Shown piece by piece: positions 1 to 9,262 of a stretch of DNA of 64,000 nucleotides. Source of the DNA: an uncultured Clostridia bacterium (lineage in GTDB: Bacteria; Bacillota; Clostridia; TANB77; CAG-508); NCBI GenBank assembly GCA_934169575.1, contig CAKPOA010000006.1, positions 1 to 64,000 of the forward strand, read 5' to 3'. Each line of letters begins with the position of its first letter. The stretch's first letter is position 1. The translations under genes were made by a program, and so were the position numbers. The notes below the pieces were generated by a model that was given only the letters and a program-made list of their open reading frames with translations, was not told the origin of the DNA and ran no database searches.

Positions 1-507
1 GGATATAATATGTTTAAAAAATATGATGAATATATTCATAAAACAGCAATAGTTCTTGATGGACACAGAGAAGAAATTGTTATTGATAATATTGAATGGT
101 GGTTTATAGAACTTCCTAAATTTAGAAAAATGCATAAAAATATTGACAATAAAATAGATCAGTGGCTTTTATTTATCGATGATGAGGAGAAGGAGTTGGT
201 AAAAATGGCAGAAGAAAAAAATCAAACCTTGCAAAAAGCAAGAGAAAAAATGAATTATTTAACAGGAGATGCTGCTGTAAGAAGACTTGCTGAATTAAGG
301 GAAATCTGGGAATTAGACTACAACTCTGATATTAATTATGCTAGAGAAAAAGGAGAAAAATCCGGATTAAAAAGAGGAAGAAAAGAAGGCGAACAAAAAA
401 AATCTATTGAAATTGCTAAAAAACTCTTAAAACTCCAAATGCCAATTGAACAAATTTCAGAACTCACAAGTCTAACCGAAGAAGAAATAAATAATATTAA
501 AAAATAA
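1..507 (+). CDS. Rpn/PD-(D/E)XK nuclease-transposase family protein, 3' part
   Basis: The reading frame is open to the left edge of the window, so this is the C-terminal part of a longer protein; the ATG at 10 is probably internal. The end is a basic, helical tail rich in Lys, Glu and Arg (RGRKEGEQKK) followed by a short helical segment ending SLTEEEINNIKK. This is the tail typical of Rpn-type recombination-promoting nucleases (PDDEXK_2 family), which are abundant in Clostridia. The catalytic domain would lie outside the window, so the family call rests on the tail and the preceding LAELREIWELDYNSDINYAR-type segment. A strong convergent terminator follows at 522-568. Confidence 0.6.
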   Translation, partial: GYNMFKKYDEYIHKTAIVLDGHREEIVIDNIEWWFIELPKFRKMHKNIDNKIDQWLLFIDDEEKELVKMAEEKNQTLQKAREKMNYLTGDAAVRRLAELREIWELDYNSDINYAREKGEKSGLKRGRKEGEQKKSIEIAKKLLKLQMPIEQISELTSLTEEEINNIKK

Positions 508-521
508 TTTTTATATTTATA

Positions 522-568
522 AGATACATCTAATTTTATCTATAATTAAGATAAAATTAGATGTATCT
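522..568. terminator. Bidirectional terminator, 20-bp perfect stem
   Basis: A perfect 20-bp inverted repeat (522-541 with 549-568) separates two convergent genes, the Rpn-like gene and the SNF2 helicase. A-rich sequence lies on the left and T-rich sequence on the right, so it can act in both directions. Confidence 0.85.
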
Positions 569-577
569 ATAAATTTT

Positions 578-3500
578 TTATTCATCAAACAAACTCATTA
601 TTTCATCTTTACTAAATTTATTAATAAATGAAGTTTTGGTACTAAGCATATTATCAACCAAATTAGCCTTTTTTTGTTGCAATTCATAAATTTTTTCTTC
701 AATAGAATTAGAAGTAATCAATTTATAAACTTGAACATTATTTTTTTGACCAATCCTATATGCCCTATCAGTTGCCTGATTTTCTGCAGACTGATTCCAC
801 CAAGGATCATAATGAATAACCATATCAGCACCAGTCAAATTAAGACCTGTTCCACCAGCTTTTAAAGAAATCAAAAATACTTTAATATCTGGATTAGTAT
901 TAAACTCATCAACAAGAGCTATTCTTTCATCAACTTTTGTATTACCTGTAAGTTTAAAATATTTAATATTCATTGTTCTTAATTGTTTTTCAATAATTTC
1001 AAACATTGAAGTATAACCAGAAAACAATAATATTTTATGATTAGACTGAATTGCATCATCCATTATTTCCATACATTGGCTGAGTTTGCTACTCATTCCT
1101 TTATAATCTTTCAAAAATAGTCCTGGGTGGCAACATATTTGTCTAAGTCTTGTAAGACCTGCAAGTATTTTTATTTGACTTTTTTCAAATCCATTCATAT
1201 TAATTTCTTCTGCAACTTCTTTTTTTATTTTTGATAGATATGATAAATAAATCAATTCTTGTTCTTGTTCCATCTGATTATTTACAACTGTTATTGTTTT
1301 TTCTGGAAGTTCTGTTAATACATCTGTTTTATTTCTTCTTAATATAAAAGGTTCAATTAGCATTTTTAATTTTTTCATAGCCTGTTCATCTTGTTCTTTT
1401 ACAATTGGTGTTTCATAAAGAGACTTAAATTTTTTATATGAAAATAAATAACCCGGCATAACAAAATCAAATATGGACCATAATTCAGCAAGTGAATTTT
1501 CTATAGGTGTTCCTGTTAATGCAAACCTTGTTTCAGCATTAAGTTTTTTTATAGCTTTTGCATTTTGTGTATTACTATTTTTCATATATTGAGCCTCATC
1601 TGCAATTACATATTTAAAACAATAATTTTTTTCATTATATATACTTATATCTCTTTTTAATAAATCATATGATGTAATTACTATATCATAATTTTCTATA
1701 TTTGATATAATTTCTTTTCTTTCAACTGCATTTCCTCTTATTACTTGTATCTTTAAATCAGGAGCAAATTTTTGTACTTCATTTTTCCAATTTAATGTAA
1801 GAGAACTTGGTGAAACAACAATAGTTGTTTTTCTATCTTTACCACTTTTTTGGACATAATCTAAAACTATAGAAATAACTTGCAACGTTTTTCCCAGTCC
1901 CATATCATCTGCAAGTATTCCACCAAAATGATATGAATCTAAAACTTTAAGCCATCTAAAACCAATTTTTTGATAATCTCTTAAAATTTTATCCATATTT
2001 TCAGGAATAAAAATTTCTTCATTTATATTATCATGTTCCATATTTTCAACAATTTTTTTAAATTCACTATTTTTTGATACATTACTTATTTCTTGTTTTT
2101 TTAATAATTCATTTAAATACAAAGTTCTATTTACAGGTAATCTTATTTCTTCTTTTTCCAAGTCTGTATAATCTAAATCCATGCCTGTAACTAGTTTATC
2201 TAAAAATTCTATATCATGACTTTCTTCTAAATCAATAAAATCGCCATTTTTTAATCTATAATATTTCTTTTTTAATTTATATTTTTGCATTATATCTTGC
2301 AATTCTTGTTTATCAACATTTATTTTACTCAAATCAACAGATAATAAATTGTTTTCAACTTTTATTCCAATTGTTCCAATTTTTGGTTTTCTAATTTCTT
2401 TAGTTTTAAAATTATCTGTTGCTAAAACTTCAAAATTTTTCATATAATATTCAATATCACTTGATAAGAAATTATATATATCTTCTTCTTTCGGTAATAT
2501 AAATCTTTTATTTTCATAATCTGTCATAAAACCTGTTTTCATAAGTATATTTAATTTTTTATTTTCGTCCATTAAATTTCTTGGAACCTTTATTTGTGCA
2601 TTTTCATCTAATGGATTAAATTCTTCATCACCATAACAAAATCTAATATCAGAAGTTATATAATCATTTTTATCATAATCTAAATACATTTTTACACCTA
2701 ACTTTTTAGGCTTATATTCCTCAACTTCTTTTTCATCAATTCCTTTTAATTTTATGCAATTATCTACCTGAGGCATCATTACACCATATAATTCTTGTAA
2801 ATCCTCTTTTTCTAAATCAAGTTCATATACATATTCACTTCTAAAAAGATCTATCATTTTTTTTGTAGATTTTTTGAATTTATCACTACATCTATATAAA
2901 ATATCATCTTCAAAAACATATGTATATTTTTTTCCATCTAAATTATTAATTCCTAAAACATTTTTATTAGATTTTATTTTATATTTACCAGCTTTTGTTT
3001 TTACAAGTTCAAATCTTATATCTGGATCTTCTTCTTTAAATTCTAAAACTGTTATTTTTCTACCATTTTCAAATGGTATTTTTTTATGTTTTAACATATC
3101 AAATATTTCATCAAGTATTGTTGATGTAACAGGTATTGATGTTTGTTTACTTGTTGATTCATAATAACTATATCTACTTACATTTTGAGCCATAATAAGC
3201 ATTTCAGCATATCTTAATATAAATTCTAATACAGGCTGGCTTTCTTCAGTGAAATTTTCTTTTTTATGTACAAATTCTAATTTATCACCATATTTATAAT
3301 TTTGTTCATAAATTACATTAGTATAAAATTCTTTCAAATCTTTTAATTTATACATTCTATTATTACCTATTTTAAATTCCAACCTAAGTTTTCCATCATA
3401 TTTATCTGCAATTAATCTAGTTTCTATTTTTACTTTATTTTCTAATATTTCATCTTCCACATTTAACTCATTCATTTGCTCATTATATAATTCATTAACA

Positions 3501-3898
3501 ATTCTTCTAAAATTTGTCATTACATATGGTTTATGTGGTTCTTCATTTTCATCAATAAACACTCCATTATTATTTTCATTATAATTTTTATCCCAATATT
3601 TAGGTTGTTTAAACTTCATTAATGTTGCAACAATATGTTTACAAGCACTATATCTTGAAAAATAATCTTCACATTCACATGACATTACATCTAATTCACC
3701 ATCATTAATTTCTATTTGTGTAGTATATTGTCCATAATTTCCATCAACAATTCCCGTTATTGAAAAATTATCTTTATTTTCATATGCTACATTACTTATT
3801 TCAACTTTTGCTTTATTTATATATTGTCTTGCTTTTTCAACTCTTTTTTCTCCTGCATCTTCACATATTTCTTGAAATATTTGATCATTTATTTGCAT
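578..3898 (-). CDS. SWIM zinc-finger SNF2-family helicase
   Basis: A 1106-residue Swi2/Snf2-type ATPase, probably a DNA translocase or remodeler acting in repair or transcription. An N-terminal SWIM zinc finger (CEC...CKH, about residues 73-90) is followed by a long middle region. The helicase core then has Walker A DDMGLGKT (about 660), the DEAQ box (about 764) and the motif VI region ATDRAYRIGQ (about 1041). I chose the ATG at 3898 because it has an AGGGGAG ribosome site 6 bases upstream; the upstream in-frame ATG lies inside the preceding gene. It begins 13 bases after the P-loop/Gls24-like gene, so the two are probably cotranscribed. SWIM-SNF2 proteins are common in Firmicutes, but their exact role is unsettled. 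Confidence 0.9.
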   Translation of the reverse strand: MQINDQIFQEICEDAGEKRVEKARQYINKAKVEISNVAYENKDNFSITGIVDGNYGQYTTQIEINDGELDVMSCECEDYFSRYSACKHIVATLMKFKQPKYWDKNYNENNNGVFIDENEEPHKPYVMTNFRRIVNELYNEQMNELNVEDEILENKVKIETRLIADKYDGKLRLEFKIGNNRMYKLKDLKEFYTNVIYEQNYKYGDKLEFVHKKENFTEESQPVLEFILRYAEMLIMAQNVSRYSYYESTSKQTSIPVTSTILDEIFDMLKHKKIPFENGRKITVLEFKEEDPDIRFELVKTKAGKYKIKSNKNVLGINNLDGKKYTYVFEDDILYRCSDKFKKSTKKMIDLFRSEYVYELDLEKEDLQELYGVMMPQVDNCIKLKGIDEKEVEEYKPKKLGVKMYLDYDKNDYITSDIRFCYGDEEFNPLDENAQIKVPRNLMDENKKLNILMKTGFMTDYENKRFILPKEEDIYNFLSSDIEYYMKNFEVLATDNFKTKEIRKPKIGTIGIKVENNLLSVDLSKINVDKQELQDIMQKYKLKKKYYRLKNGDFIDLEESHDIEFLDKLVTGMDLDYTDLEKEEIRLPVNRTLYLNELLKKQEISNVSKNSEFKKIVENMEHDNINEEIFIPENMDKILRDYQKIGFRWLKVLDSYHFGGILADDMGLGKTLQVISIVLDYVQKSGKDRKTTIVVSPSSLTLNWKNEVQKFAPDLKIQVIRGNAVERKEIISNIENYDIVITSYDLLKRDISIYNEKNYCFKYVIADEAQYMKNSNTQNAKAIKKLNAETRFALTGTPIENSLAELWSIFDFVMPGYLFSYKKFKSLYETPIVKEQDEQAMKKLKMLIEPFILRRNKTDVLTELPEKTITVVNNQMEQEQELIYLSYLSKIKKEVAEEINMNGFEKSQIKILAGLTRLRQICCHPGLFLKDYKGMSSKLSQCMEIMDDAIQSNHKILLFSGYTSMFEIIEKQLRTMNIKYFKLTGNTKVDERIALVDEFNTNPDIKVFLISLKAGGTGLNLTGADMVIHYDPWWNQSAENQATDRAYRIGQKNNVQVYKLITSNSIEEKIYELQQKKANLVDNMLSTKTSFINKFSKDEIMSLFDE

Positions 3899-3911
3899 TT
3901 TTTGCTCCCCT

Positions 3912-4748
3912 CTAGCTTTTTTCTGGCATATAAACAGATTTTGCAACAACATCCATTTTCACAACATTCATAGCTGTTAAATTTTCAATTTCTCTAATTG
4001 CTTTTTGTTTAAATAATTTTAAACTTTCTACAACATTATATCCATATACAATTTCTACTTCCATATATATAATAGGACCTTCAGCAGAATTGTCAACTCT
4101 TGTTTTTAAGACTCTATGTATTTCATCTAATTTATTTGCAACATATTCTGCAATTTGTCTAAACACATTATCTGAAATTGTAAAATTTCCTAAATAACTA
4201 AATGTTGGTCTTATTATTGATTTTTCAGATATATATGGTTTTTGTCCATTTCCTTTTAATTTAAAAATTTGAAGTGGATCTAGCAAATACCCAGAAAAAT
4301 CTTTTTTTATTTCAAAAGTTGGAACAGGTATAACATGTTTTCCTTCTGTAACTCTTATTTTTCTAGCAGTTTCCATTTCTTGTTCTGTCGCTACATCAGT
4401 AATATATACAGTCTCAGATATTTTAGGTAATCCAAGATTTTGTGCAATTTTTTCTACCATTCCATCTGATGTTCCCAAAATCAAAATACTTCTTGCTTTA
4501 TATTTGTTTAAAGCTTTTTTTATTGCATTACTTTCACTTTCATTTATAAATAAAGCTTTTTTTACAGTTTCTATTTTAGTTGATGCCTTTTTTGCAGAGC
4601 TTCCTGCAATTACTTGATTATCATATATTAATAATCCATCATCTATTATAAAATGTACATTTTTTTCTGCTGCAACCATTTGTGCTCTGTAACTTTTGCC
4701 TGTCCCTGATGGACCAACAAAAGCATATACTTTTATTTGACTTAGCAT
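3912..4748 (-). CDS. P-loop NTPase fused to an Asp23/Gls24-like domain
   Basis: 278 residues. The N-terminus has a clear Walker A (GPSGTGKS, residues 12-19), followed by a region that could bind or process a nucleotide. The C-terminal ~90 residues have the Asp23/Gls24 pattern: a GNFTISDNVFRQIAEYVANK-type start, a beta-rich middle ending in a VEIVYGYNV-like strand, and a final VVKMDVVAKSVYMP strand. Gls24-domain proteins are usually cell-envelope or alkaline-stress proteins without an ATPase. Start chosen from an AAAGGAG site just upstream. It precedes the SNF2 helicase by 13 bases. Domain calls are from pattern recognition; the function is unknown. Confidence 0.65.
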   Translation of the reverse strand: MLSQIKVYAFVGPSGTGKSYRAQMVAAEKNVHFIIDDGLLIYDNQVIAGSSAKKASTKIETVKKALFINESESNAIKKALNKYKARSILILGTSDGMVEKIAQNLGLPKISETVYITDVATEQEMETARKIRVTEGKHVIPVPTFEIKKDFSGYLLDPLQIFKLKGNGQKPYISEKSIIRPTFSYLGNFTISDNVFRQIAEYVANKLDEIHRVLKTRVDNSAEGPIIYMEVEIVYGYNVVESLKLFKQKAIREIENLTAMNVVKMDVVAKSVYMPEKS

Positions 4749-4771
4749 ATTTCTTCTCCTTTATTAATAAA

Positions 4772-4800
4772 GTACCAAAAGGAATCTCTCCTATTGGTAC
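4772..4800 (-). terminator. Hairpin between glycosyltransferase and P-loop gene
   Basis: GTACCAA and TTGGTAC arms with additional AGG/CCT pairing form a hairpin just after the glycosyltransferase stop codon. The T run on the minus strand is short, so it may only attenuate read-through. Confidence 0.5.
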
Positions 4801-4805
4801 ATTTT

Positions 4806-6035
4806 TTAAGCAATCTCTTTTATTTTTATATCTCTAACATGTTCAATTTTTTCCCATTTTGTATCTCTTTTAAATAGACACTTGAAATTAATTACAAGCC
4901 AAGAGCCGATAAATAATGGATAATATATAAGCCATTTTCTCATAGGTTTTATAGGCTTTTTCTCTAAATACATTATAAAGACTGCTGTTAATATTGGTAA
5001 TATAAATGTTGGTATAATATATCTTCCAATATTATATATTAATTCTACTCCAGTCATTTCATGAGCAAAATATATTACAAAATTTAATAAAACCAATAAA
5101 ATTGATGCTACAAACATTGGTATACTTCCGACTATGTATAATAGTCCATCAAAGTTCATTGCTGTTTTGTTTTTCTTTATTGCTAAAGCAAGGTCTTTTG
5201 TATATATTTTCATACATTGAATATGTCCAACTGTCCATCTACTTCTTTGTGACCAAGATGCTTTAAAATTAACTGGTTGCTCATCATATACTATTGCATC
5301 TGTTGCCCAACCTAATTTTCTACCTTTTATTATTCTTTTTAGTGAAAATTCTATATCTTCAGTTAATGTTACAGTATCCCATCCTGTATCTTTTACTAAA
5401 TCAAATTTCACCATAAAACCTGTTCCATTTAACATTGGAGATAATCCAATATTATATCTTGCTAAATGATAAAATCTGTGCATTGTCCAATAAAATAATG
5501 CATATCCTGCTGTTACCCAACTATCTGTAGGATTTTTTATATCTCTGTAACCTTGAACTACTTCTTCACCTTGGCATAATTTTTTATTCATATTTTTTGT
5601 AAAGTTTTTATCTACAATATTATCTGCATCAAATATGAAAAACGCATCATAATCAGCATTTTCTTTTATTTTTTGTTTTAAAAACCAGTCTAATGCATAA
5701 CCTTTTGTTTTATGTTCTTCATCAAATCTTTCATATACAATTGCTCCATGTTCTTTCGCAATTTTTGCAGTATTATCTGTACAATTGTCTGCAATTACAT
5801 ATATATCTAATAATTCTTTATCATAATCCTGATTATTTAAACTATCTATTAAATTTCCTATTACCATTTCTTCATTATGTGCTGGTAATATTGCCATAAA
5901 TTTATGATTTTTTACTATTTTTAATGGTTTGTCTTTAAATTTTATTAATGAGCATAAACTAATTGCAAGTTGGTATACCCAAAATACTCCAATTATATAT
6001 ATCAATGCTTGCCTTAATATATAAACATATTCCAT
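4806..6035 (-). CDS. Membrane glycosyltransferase, family 2
   Basis: 409 residues. One N-terminal membrane segment is followed by a GT-A catalytic domain with the ILPAHNEE start (about residue 49), a DAD metal/nucleotide motif (about 135), a TLTED acidic motif (about 225) and a QRSRW motif (about 260). Three C-terminal membrane segments follow. This layout is that of processive GT2 enzymes (cellulose, hyaluronan or poly-N-acetylglucosamine synthase-like) that polymerise sugars at the membrane. The substrate cannot be read from the sequence. It stands alone behind its own promoter (6081-6109), with an AAGGAG ribosome site. Confidence 0.85.
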   Translation of the reverse strand: MEYVYILRQALIYIIGVFWVYQLAISLCSLIKFKDKPLKIVKNHKFMAILPAHNEEMVIGNLIDSLNNQDYDKELLDIYVIADNCTDNTAKIAKEHGAIVYERFDEEHKTKGYALDWFLKQKIKENADYDAFFIFDADNIVDKNFTKNMNKKLCQGEEVVQGYRDIKNPTDSWVTAGYALFYWTMHRFYHLARYNIGLSPMLNGTGFMVKFDLVKDTGWDTVTLTEDIEFSLKRIIKGRKLGWATDAIVYDEQPVNFKASWSQRSRWTVGHIQCMKIYTKDLALAIKKNKTAMNFDGLLYIVGSIPMFVASILLVLLNFVIYFAHEMTGVELIYNIGRYIIPTFILPILTAVFIMYLEKKPIKPMRKWLIYYPLFIGSWLVINFKCLFKRDTKWEKIEHVRDIKIKEIA

Positions 6036-6080
6036 TTTTTATCTCCTTTTCTTAATACATTATATTTAATCACTATTTCT

Positions 6081-6109
6081 ATTATACTATCTTTATGACA
6101 ATTTTGCAA
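6081..6109 (-). promoter_or_regulatory. Promoter of the glycosyltransferase gene
   Basis: On the minus strand, TTGCAA (6104-6109), a 17-base spacer and TATAAT (6081-6086): a near-consensus vegetative sigma-A promoter upstream of the ATG at 6035. Confidence 0.75.
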
Positions 6110-6130
6110 CTTTTTTTCCTCATTTTTCAC

Positions 6131-6161
6131 AAAAAAGTTTGCAAAAAATGCAAACTTTTTT
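6131..6161 (-). terminator. Terminator after the DUF1540-like gene
   Basis: AAGTTTGCA and TGCAAACTT arms around an A-rich loop, with T runs on both sides. It lies 13 bases beyond the stop codon of the small Cys-rich gene. Confidence 0.8.
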
Positions 6162-6173
6162 CTTTTTTAACAA

Positions 6174-6338
6174 TTATTTACAACAATCATAACTTGAGCA
6201 CATTGATTCATCAGATTTATGAGTATTGCAAGATTTTGTTGGTGTAACATTTATGCAACATAATTTGCACATATTATTTTGACTATTATGATGTTTACAG
6301 CTAGTTACTGTACAATTTATTTGTTGATTTTTTTCCAT
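6174..6338 (-). CDS. Small Cys-rich DUF1540-like protein
   Basis: A 54-residue ORF with a GAAAGGA ribosome site ahead of the ATG at 6338 and its own terminator. It contains nine cysteines spaced as INCTVTSCKHH..., MCKLCCINV..., SCNTH and a C-terminal DCC. The pattern (IxCxVxxCxxN, a C-rich middle, then SC) resembles the DUF1540 family of small, probably metal-binding proteins common in spore-forming Firmicutes, where members are often sporulation-associated. The C-terminal DCC pair is unusual for a simple DUF1540 domain. It sits between the deaminase-SLOG gene and the glycosyltransferase, 60 bases after the former. Confidence 0.75.
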   Translation of the reverse strand: MEKNQQINCTVTSCKHHNSQNNMCKLCCINVTPTKSCNTHKSDESMCSSYDCCK

Positions 6339-6398
6339 AATATCACAATCCTTTCACGAGATTTAATATTAATATGTCACAAAATCAAAAATATATTC

Positions 6399-8909
6399 TT
6401 AGTTTTTAAAATTTTCATTATAGATTTTCTTTGCAACATCTTCATCAAAATCAAAAGCATAAACATATCCTCCTAAGTTTTTAGCCTTTTGTCGTAAATT
6501 CTCATTATCTTCATTAACATAAATTTTAGCTTTTCCTTTTCCATTTTTTGCTTCTTGAATTAAGTTAGAAACAGGAGAATTTCCATCATATGCAATAACA
6601 ATAGATTTTATTCTTTCAAAAATTTCATAATTAAAACTTTTATATATTCCAGAATCATCACTTTCTATAGAAACACACACACCTGTAATATCTGATTGAA
6701 GTAATCTTTCTTTTACTTCTTTAGAAATCATTTTAGGAATAATTGCATAAATTTCAAAATTTTTTCTTGATTTTTTGCAAATTTCTATAATTTCTTTTTC
6801 ATATCCTTTGATACTATGACCAATAACAAAATATGCTTGTTCTGGGCTTACAAGTTTTACTAATTTTTCTAATATAATTCTTCCATCTTCTTCAACATGT
6901 GTATTTAGCCCCTTAGCATTAAAACTTCCACCAGCAATAATTATAGGTGTTTTGTCTAAAGGTAAACTATTTACAATTAACTGCCTAAGATATTGTTCAG
7001 CTGGAACTTTATCAGTTATTCTCCATTGTATTTTTTGATCTTTATTTTCTTGTTCATATTTTTCTTCTAATTCTAAAAGAGCATCTCTTATAGTTCTTCC
7101 ATTTAAAAATTTTGCAAACTCACAGCTTTTTTCTACAAAATATCCTTTACTGTGTTTTATTATTTCATCTTCAACATCTCTCATTTTAGCAAATTCTTCA
7201 TCTTTTACACCTAAAAAATTTTGAAGAGCAAGTTGTTCATCAATAGTATCGATTCCATAAAAACCGCAACCATCTGTACCTTGAACACATTTTATTCCAT
7301 GTCTTAAATATTTTTTTAGAGGATGTTTTGATATCTTACTTAGATTATTTAATCTAACATTTGATGTTATTTGGAATTCCATTACAGCACCAGCTTCTTT
7401 TATATCTTTAATTAACTGTTCTCCCTCTTTGCTATCTAAATTAGGAGTGTAAAGCCCATGCCCTATTCTAACACGCGGAAATTCCTGACCTGGTTTTAAT
7501 GAATTTTTTACACATTTTATTGAATTTGATACATTATCTTTCAAACTATCATTTTCTCCAGCATGTATTCTTATTGTATATCCTTTATCTTCATTTCCAA
7601 CATATTGCACAATTTCATTAATTACAGGTTGTAATTCTGAAATATCATTTATCTCTTCACCAATAAAATCACATCCAACAACATATGGACTTTTTGATAC
7701 AGTTTTTAATACATTTATATTTTCTCTTAAATAATCTCCATTTGTTATATTATCATTTACTATTGTAAGAGGTATTCTTCTTATTGCAACTAAAAATCTA
7801 ATTTTTACACCTGTTTCCTGCTCAATTTTTGGCATTATTTCATGTACTTCTTCTAATAACTCTATTGCTGGTAAACCTTTTTTTGTAAGAGTAGTATCTG
7901 CAATTTCAACATATTCTATTCTTTGTTTTTGATATTCTCTTGCTATCCACAATAATTTATCTTGTCTTAAATTATTGTCTTTAAAAGGACTATTTTCAGT
8001 TAAATCATCTAACATTTTAATTACAATATCTTTTATTTCTTTTACAGGTATATTTCTTATATTTTCTTTTTCTTGTGTTAAATCTATTTTTTTATCACTT
8101 TCTTGTCCTTTTGCAAATATATATCTATATAAATATAACTTTTCTAAATTTGTAAATACTGCTTGACCATCTTTTAATATTGCCAAACTTCTTCTTATTT
8201 TTTCTAAATTTTCATATGCATTTTCTAAATTGTGTAATATAAAATCTGCAAAATTTATAAATGTATTATCATTAATCTTTCTATCTAAATATTTTCCTTC
8301 CAATTTTGAGTCTTTAAATTTTTCTTCGACTTTTTTTCTTTGATTATATATAATTTCTTCTTGATTTTTATTTAATTTTAAATCTAATTTTTTGATATAA
8401 TATAATGGATATTTTACTTGATGTTTTATTCCAAGTGCTATTAAACAATCAGGTGATAAATTGGCATTCATATGTGTATGTAAATCTGTCTTAAATTTTA
8501 TTTTTTTTAATATATATGATTTTACAATGGTTTTTTCTATAGGCATTTTATAGTCTTTTGTTTGTGACATCAATGTTTTTGCAATTGCAGGTATTTGTCC
8601 ATTTAATTGCACACCTTTATCCTTAAAAATATTTGCAATTCTATATCCACCTAATCTAAATATATATAATTCATTATTTTGTGCATCAATACTTGCTGGT
8701 ATTTCTCCTGTAATTATTTTCATATCTTTATCATTTTTTACAGTTTCTGTACCACATAATTTTGCTAAATTTGTTATCAAATTTCCTGTATTATGGTTTG
8801 GTGTTTCTAATATATATGTTAATTCATCTTCTCCTGTTTGATATAAATTTACTACTATATCTCTTTCTTTATCTAAATAAAATGTGGTAAAATATTGGTC
8901 TTTTTGCAT
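6399..8909 (-). CDS. Adenosine-deaminase-like protein with C-terminal SLOG-like domain
   Basis: 836 residues, more than twice the length of a housekeeping adenosine deaminase. Residues 1-135 are an unrecognised beta-rich domain. The deaminase-type TIM barrel shows the metal motif LHTHMN (about 144), a ~150-residue helical insertion, IHAGEND (about 448), IGHGLYTP (about 484) and GTDGCGF (about 542), so the main zinc ligands and the catalytic Glu are present. From about 655 a Rossmann-like domain starts IIIAGGSFNAKG and ends AYDGNSPVSNLIQEA, resembling SLOG (LOG/DprA-like) nucleotide-sensing domains. The ATG at 8909 has a GAAAGGAGAG site; the in-frame upstream ATG has none. It is monocistronic or paired with the DUF1540-like gene. 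Substrate unknown. Confidence 0.75.
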   Translation of the reverse strand: MQKDQYFTTFYLDKERDIVVNLYQTGEDELTYILETPNHNTGNLITNLAKLCGTETVKNDKDMKIITGEIPASIDAQNNELYIFRLGGYRIANIFKDKGVQLNGQIPAIAKTLMSQTKDYKMPIEKTIVKSYILKKIKFKTDLHTHMNANLSPDCLIALGIKHQVKYPLYYIKKLDLKLNKNQEEIIYNQRKKVEEKFKDSKLEGKYLDRKINDNTFINFADFILHNLENAYENLEKIRRSLAILKDGQAVFTNLEKLYLYRYIFAKGQESDKKIDLTQEKENIRNIPVKEIKDIVIKMLDDLTENSPFKDNNLRQDKLLWIAREYQKQRIEYVEIADTTLTKKGLPAIELLEEVHEIMPKIEQETGVKIRFLVAIRRIPLTIVNDNITNGDYLRENINVLKTVSKSPYVVGCDFIGEEINDISELQPVINEIVQYVGNEDKGYTIRIHAGENDSLKDNVSNSIKCVKNSLKPGQEFPRVRIGHGLYTPNLDSKEGEQLIKDIKEAGAVMEFQITSNVRLNNLSKISKHPLKKYLRHGIKCVQGTDGCGFYGIDTIDEQLALQNFLGVKDEEFAKMRDVEDEIIKHSKGYFVEKSCEFAKFLNGRTIRDALLELEEKYEQENKDQKIQWRITDKVPAEQYLRQLIVNSLPLDKTPIIIAGGSFNAKGLNTHVEEDGRIILEKLVKLVSPEQAYFVIGHSIKGYEKEIIEICKKSRKNFEIYAIIPKMISKEVKERLLQSDITGVCVSIESDDSGIYKSFNYEIFERIKSIVIAYDGNSPVSNLIQEAKNGKGKAKIYVNEDNENLRQKAKNLGGYVYAFDFDEDVAKKIYNENFKN

Positions 8910-9046
8910 ATTCTTCTCTCCTTTCCAAATAATTAAATTACGTAGATTTAATTTTATCACATTTTTTGTTAAATGTCCAATTTTTCAGAATGCTTTTTAA
9001 TTATGCTAAGTATAGGTACAAGTCAGCCATTTTTAATTTATAACCC

Positions 9047-9194
9047 AAATATGTGTATAGAATTATTTTTTAATACTGCGCAAGCGACCAAACGAACGTA
9101 AGTGAGTGCGATTGGAGCAATTTTCATTATACTAATTTTTTAATATGGAAATTGCGACTGCAAAATATGTAAAAATAATTCTATACACATATTT
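9047..9194 (+). repeat. Dispersed hairpin element, copy 1
   Basis: Perfect 24-bp inverted arms (9047-9070 with 9171-9194) enclose a conserved core of about 95 bp that begins ACTGCGCAAGCGACC. The core contains a second hairpin (GCAATTTTC with GGAAATTGC). It fills the gap between pilC and the deaminase gene. Related copies lie at 25786-25923, 47051-47200 and 51638-51782. Confidence 0.9.
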
Positions 9195-9223
9195 TGTTCT
9201 AAATCACTTTAATAACTAAATAT

Positions 9224-9253
9224 ACTTGAACTTCTACATATAGAAGTTCAAGT
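9224..9253 (-). terminator. Terminator of the pilus operon
   Basis: A 13-bp perfect stem (9224-9236 with 9241-9253) ten bases beyond the pilC stop codon. Confidence 0.8.
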
Positions 9254-9262
9254 AATAAGTTA

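Noticed and set aside
6399..8909. A complete RADAR defence system
   Set aside because: Neighbours are a DUF1540-like gene, a hairpin element and pilC; no RdrA-type ATPase is present, and the C-terminal SLOG-like domain needs its own explanation.
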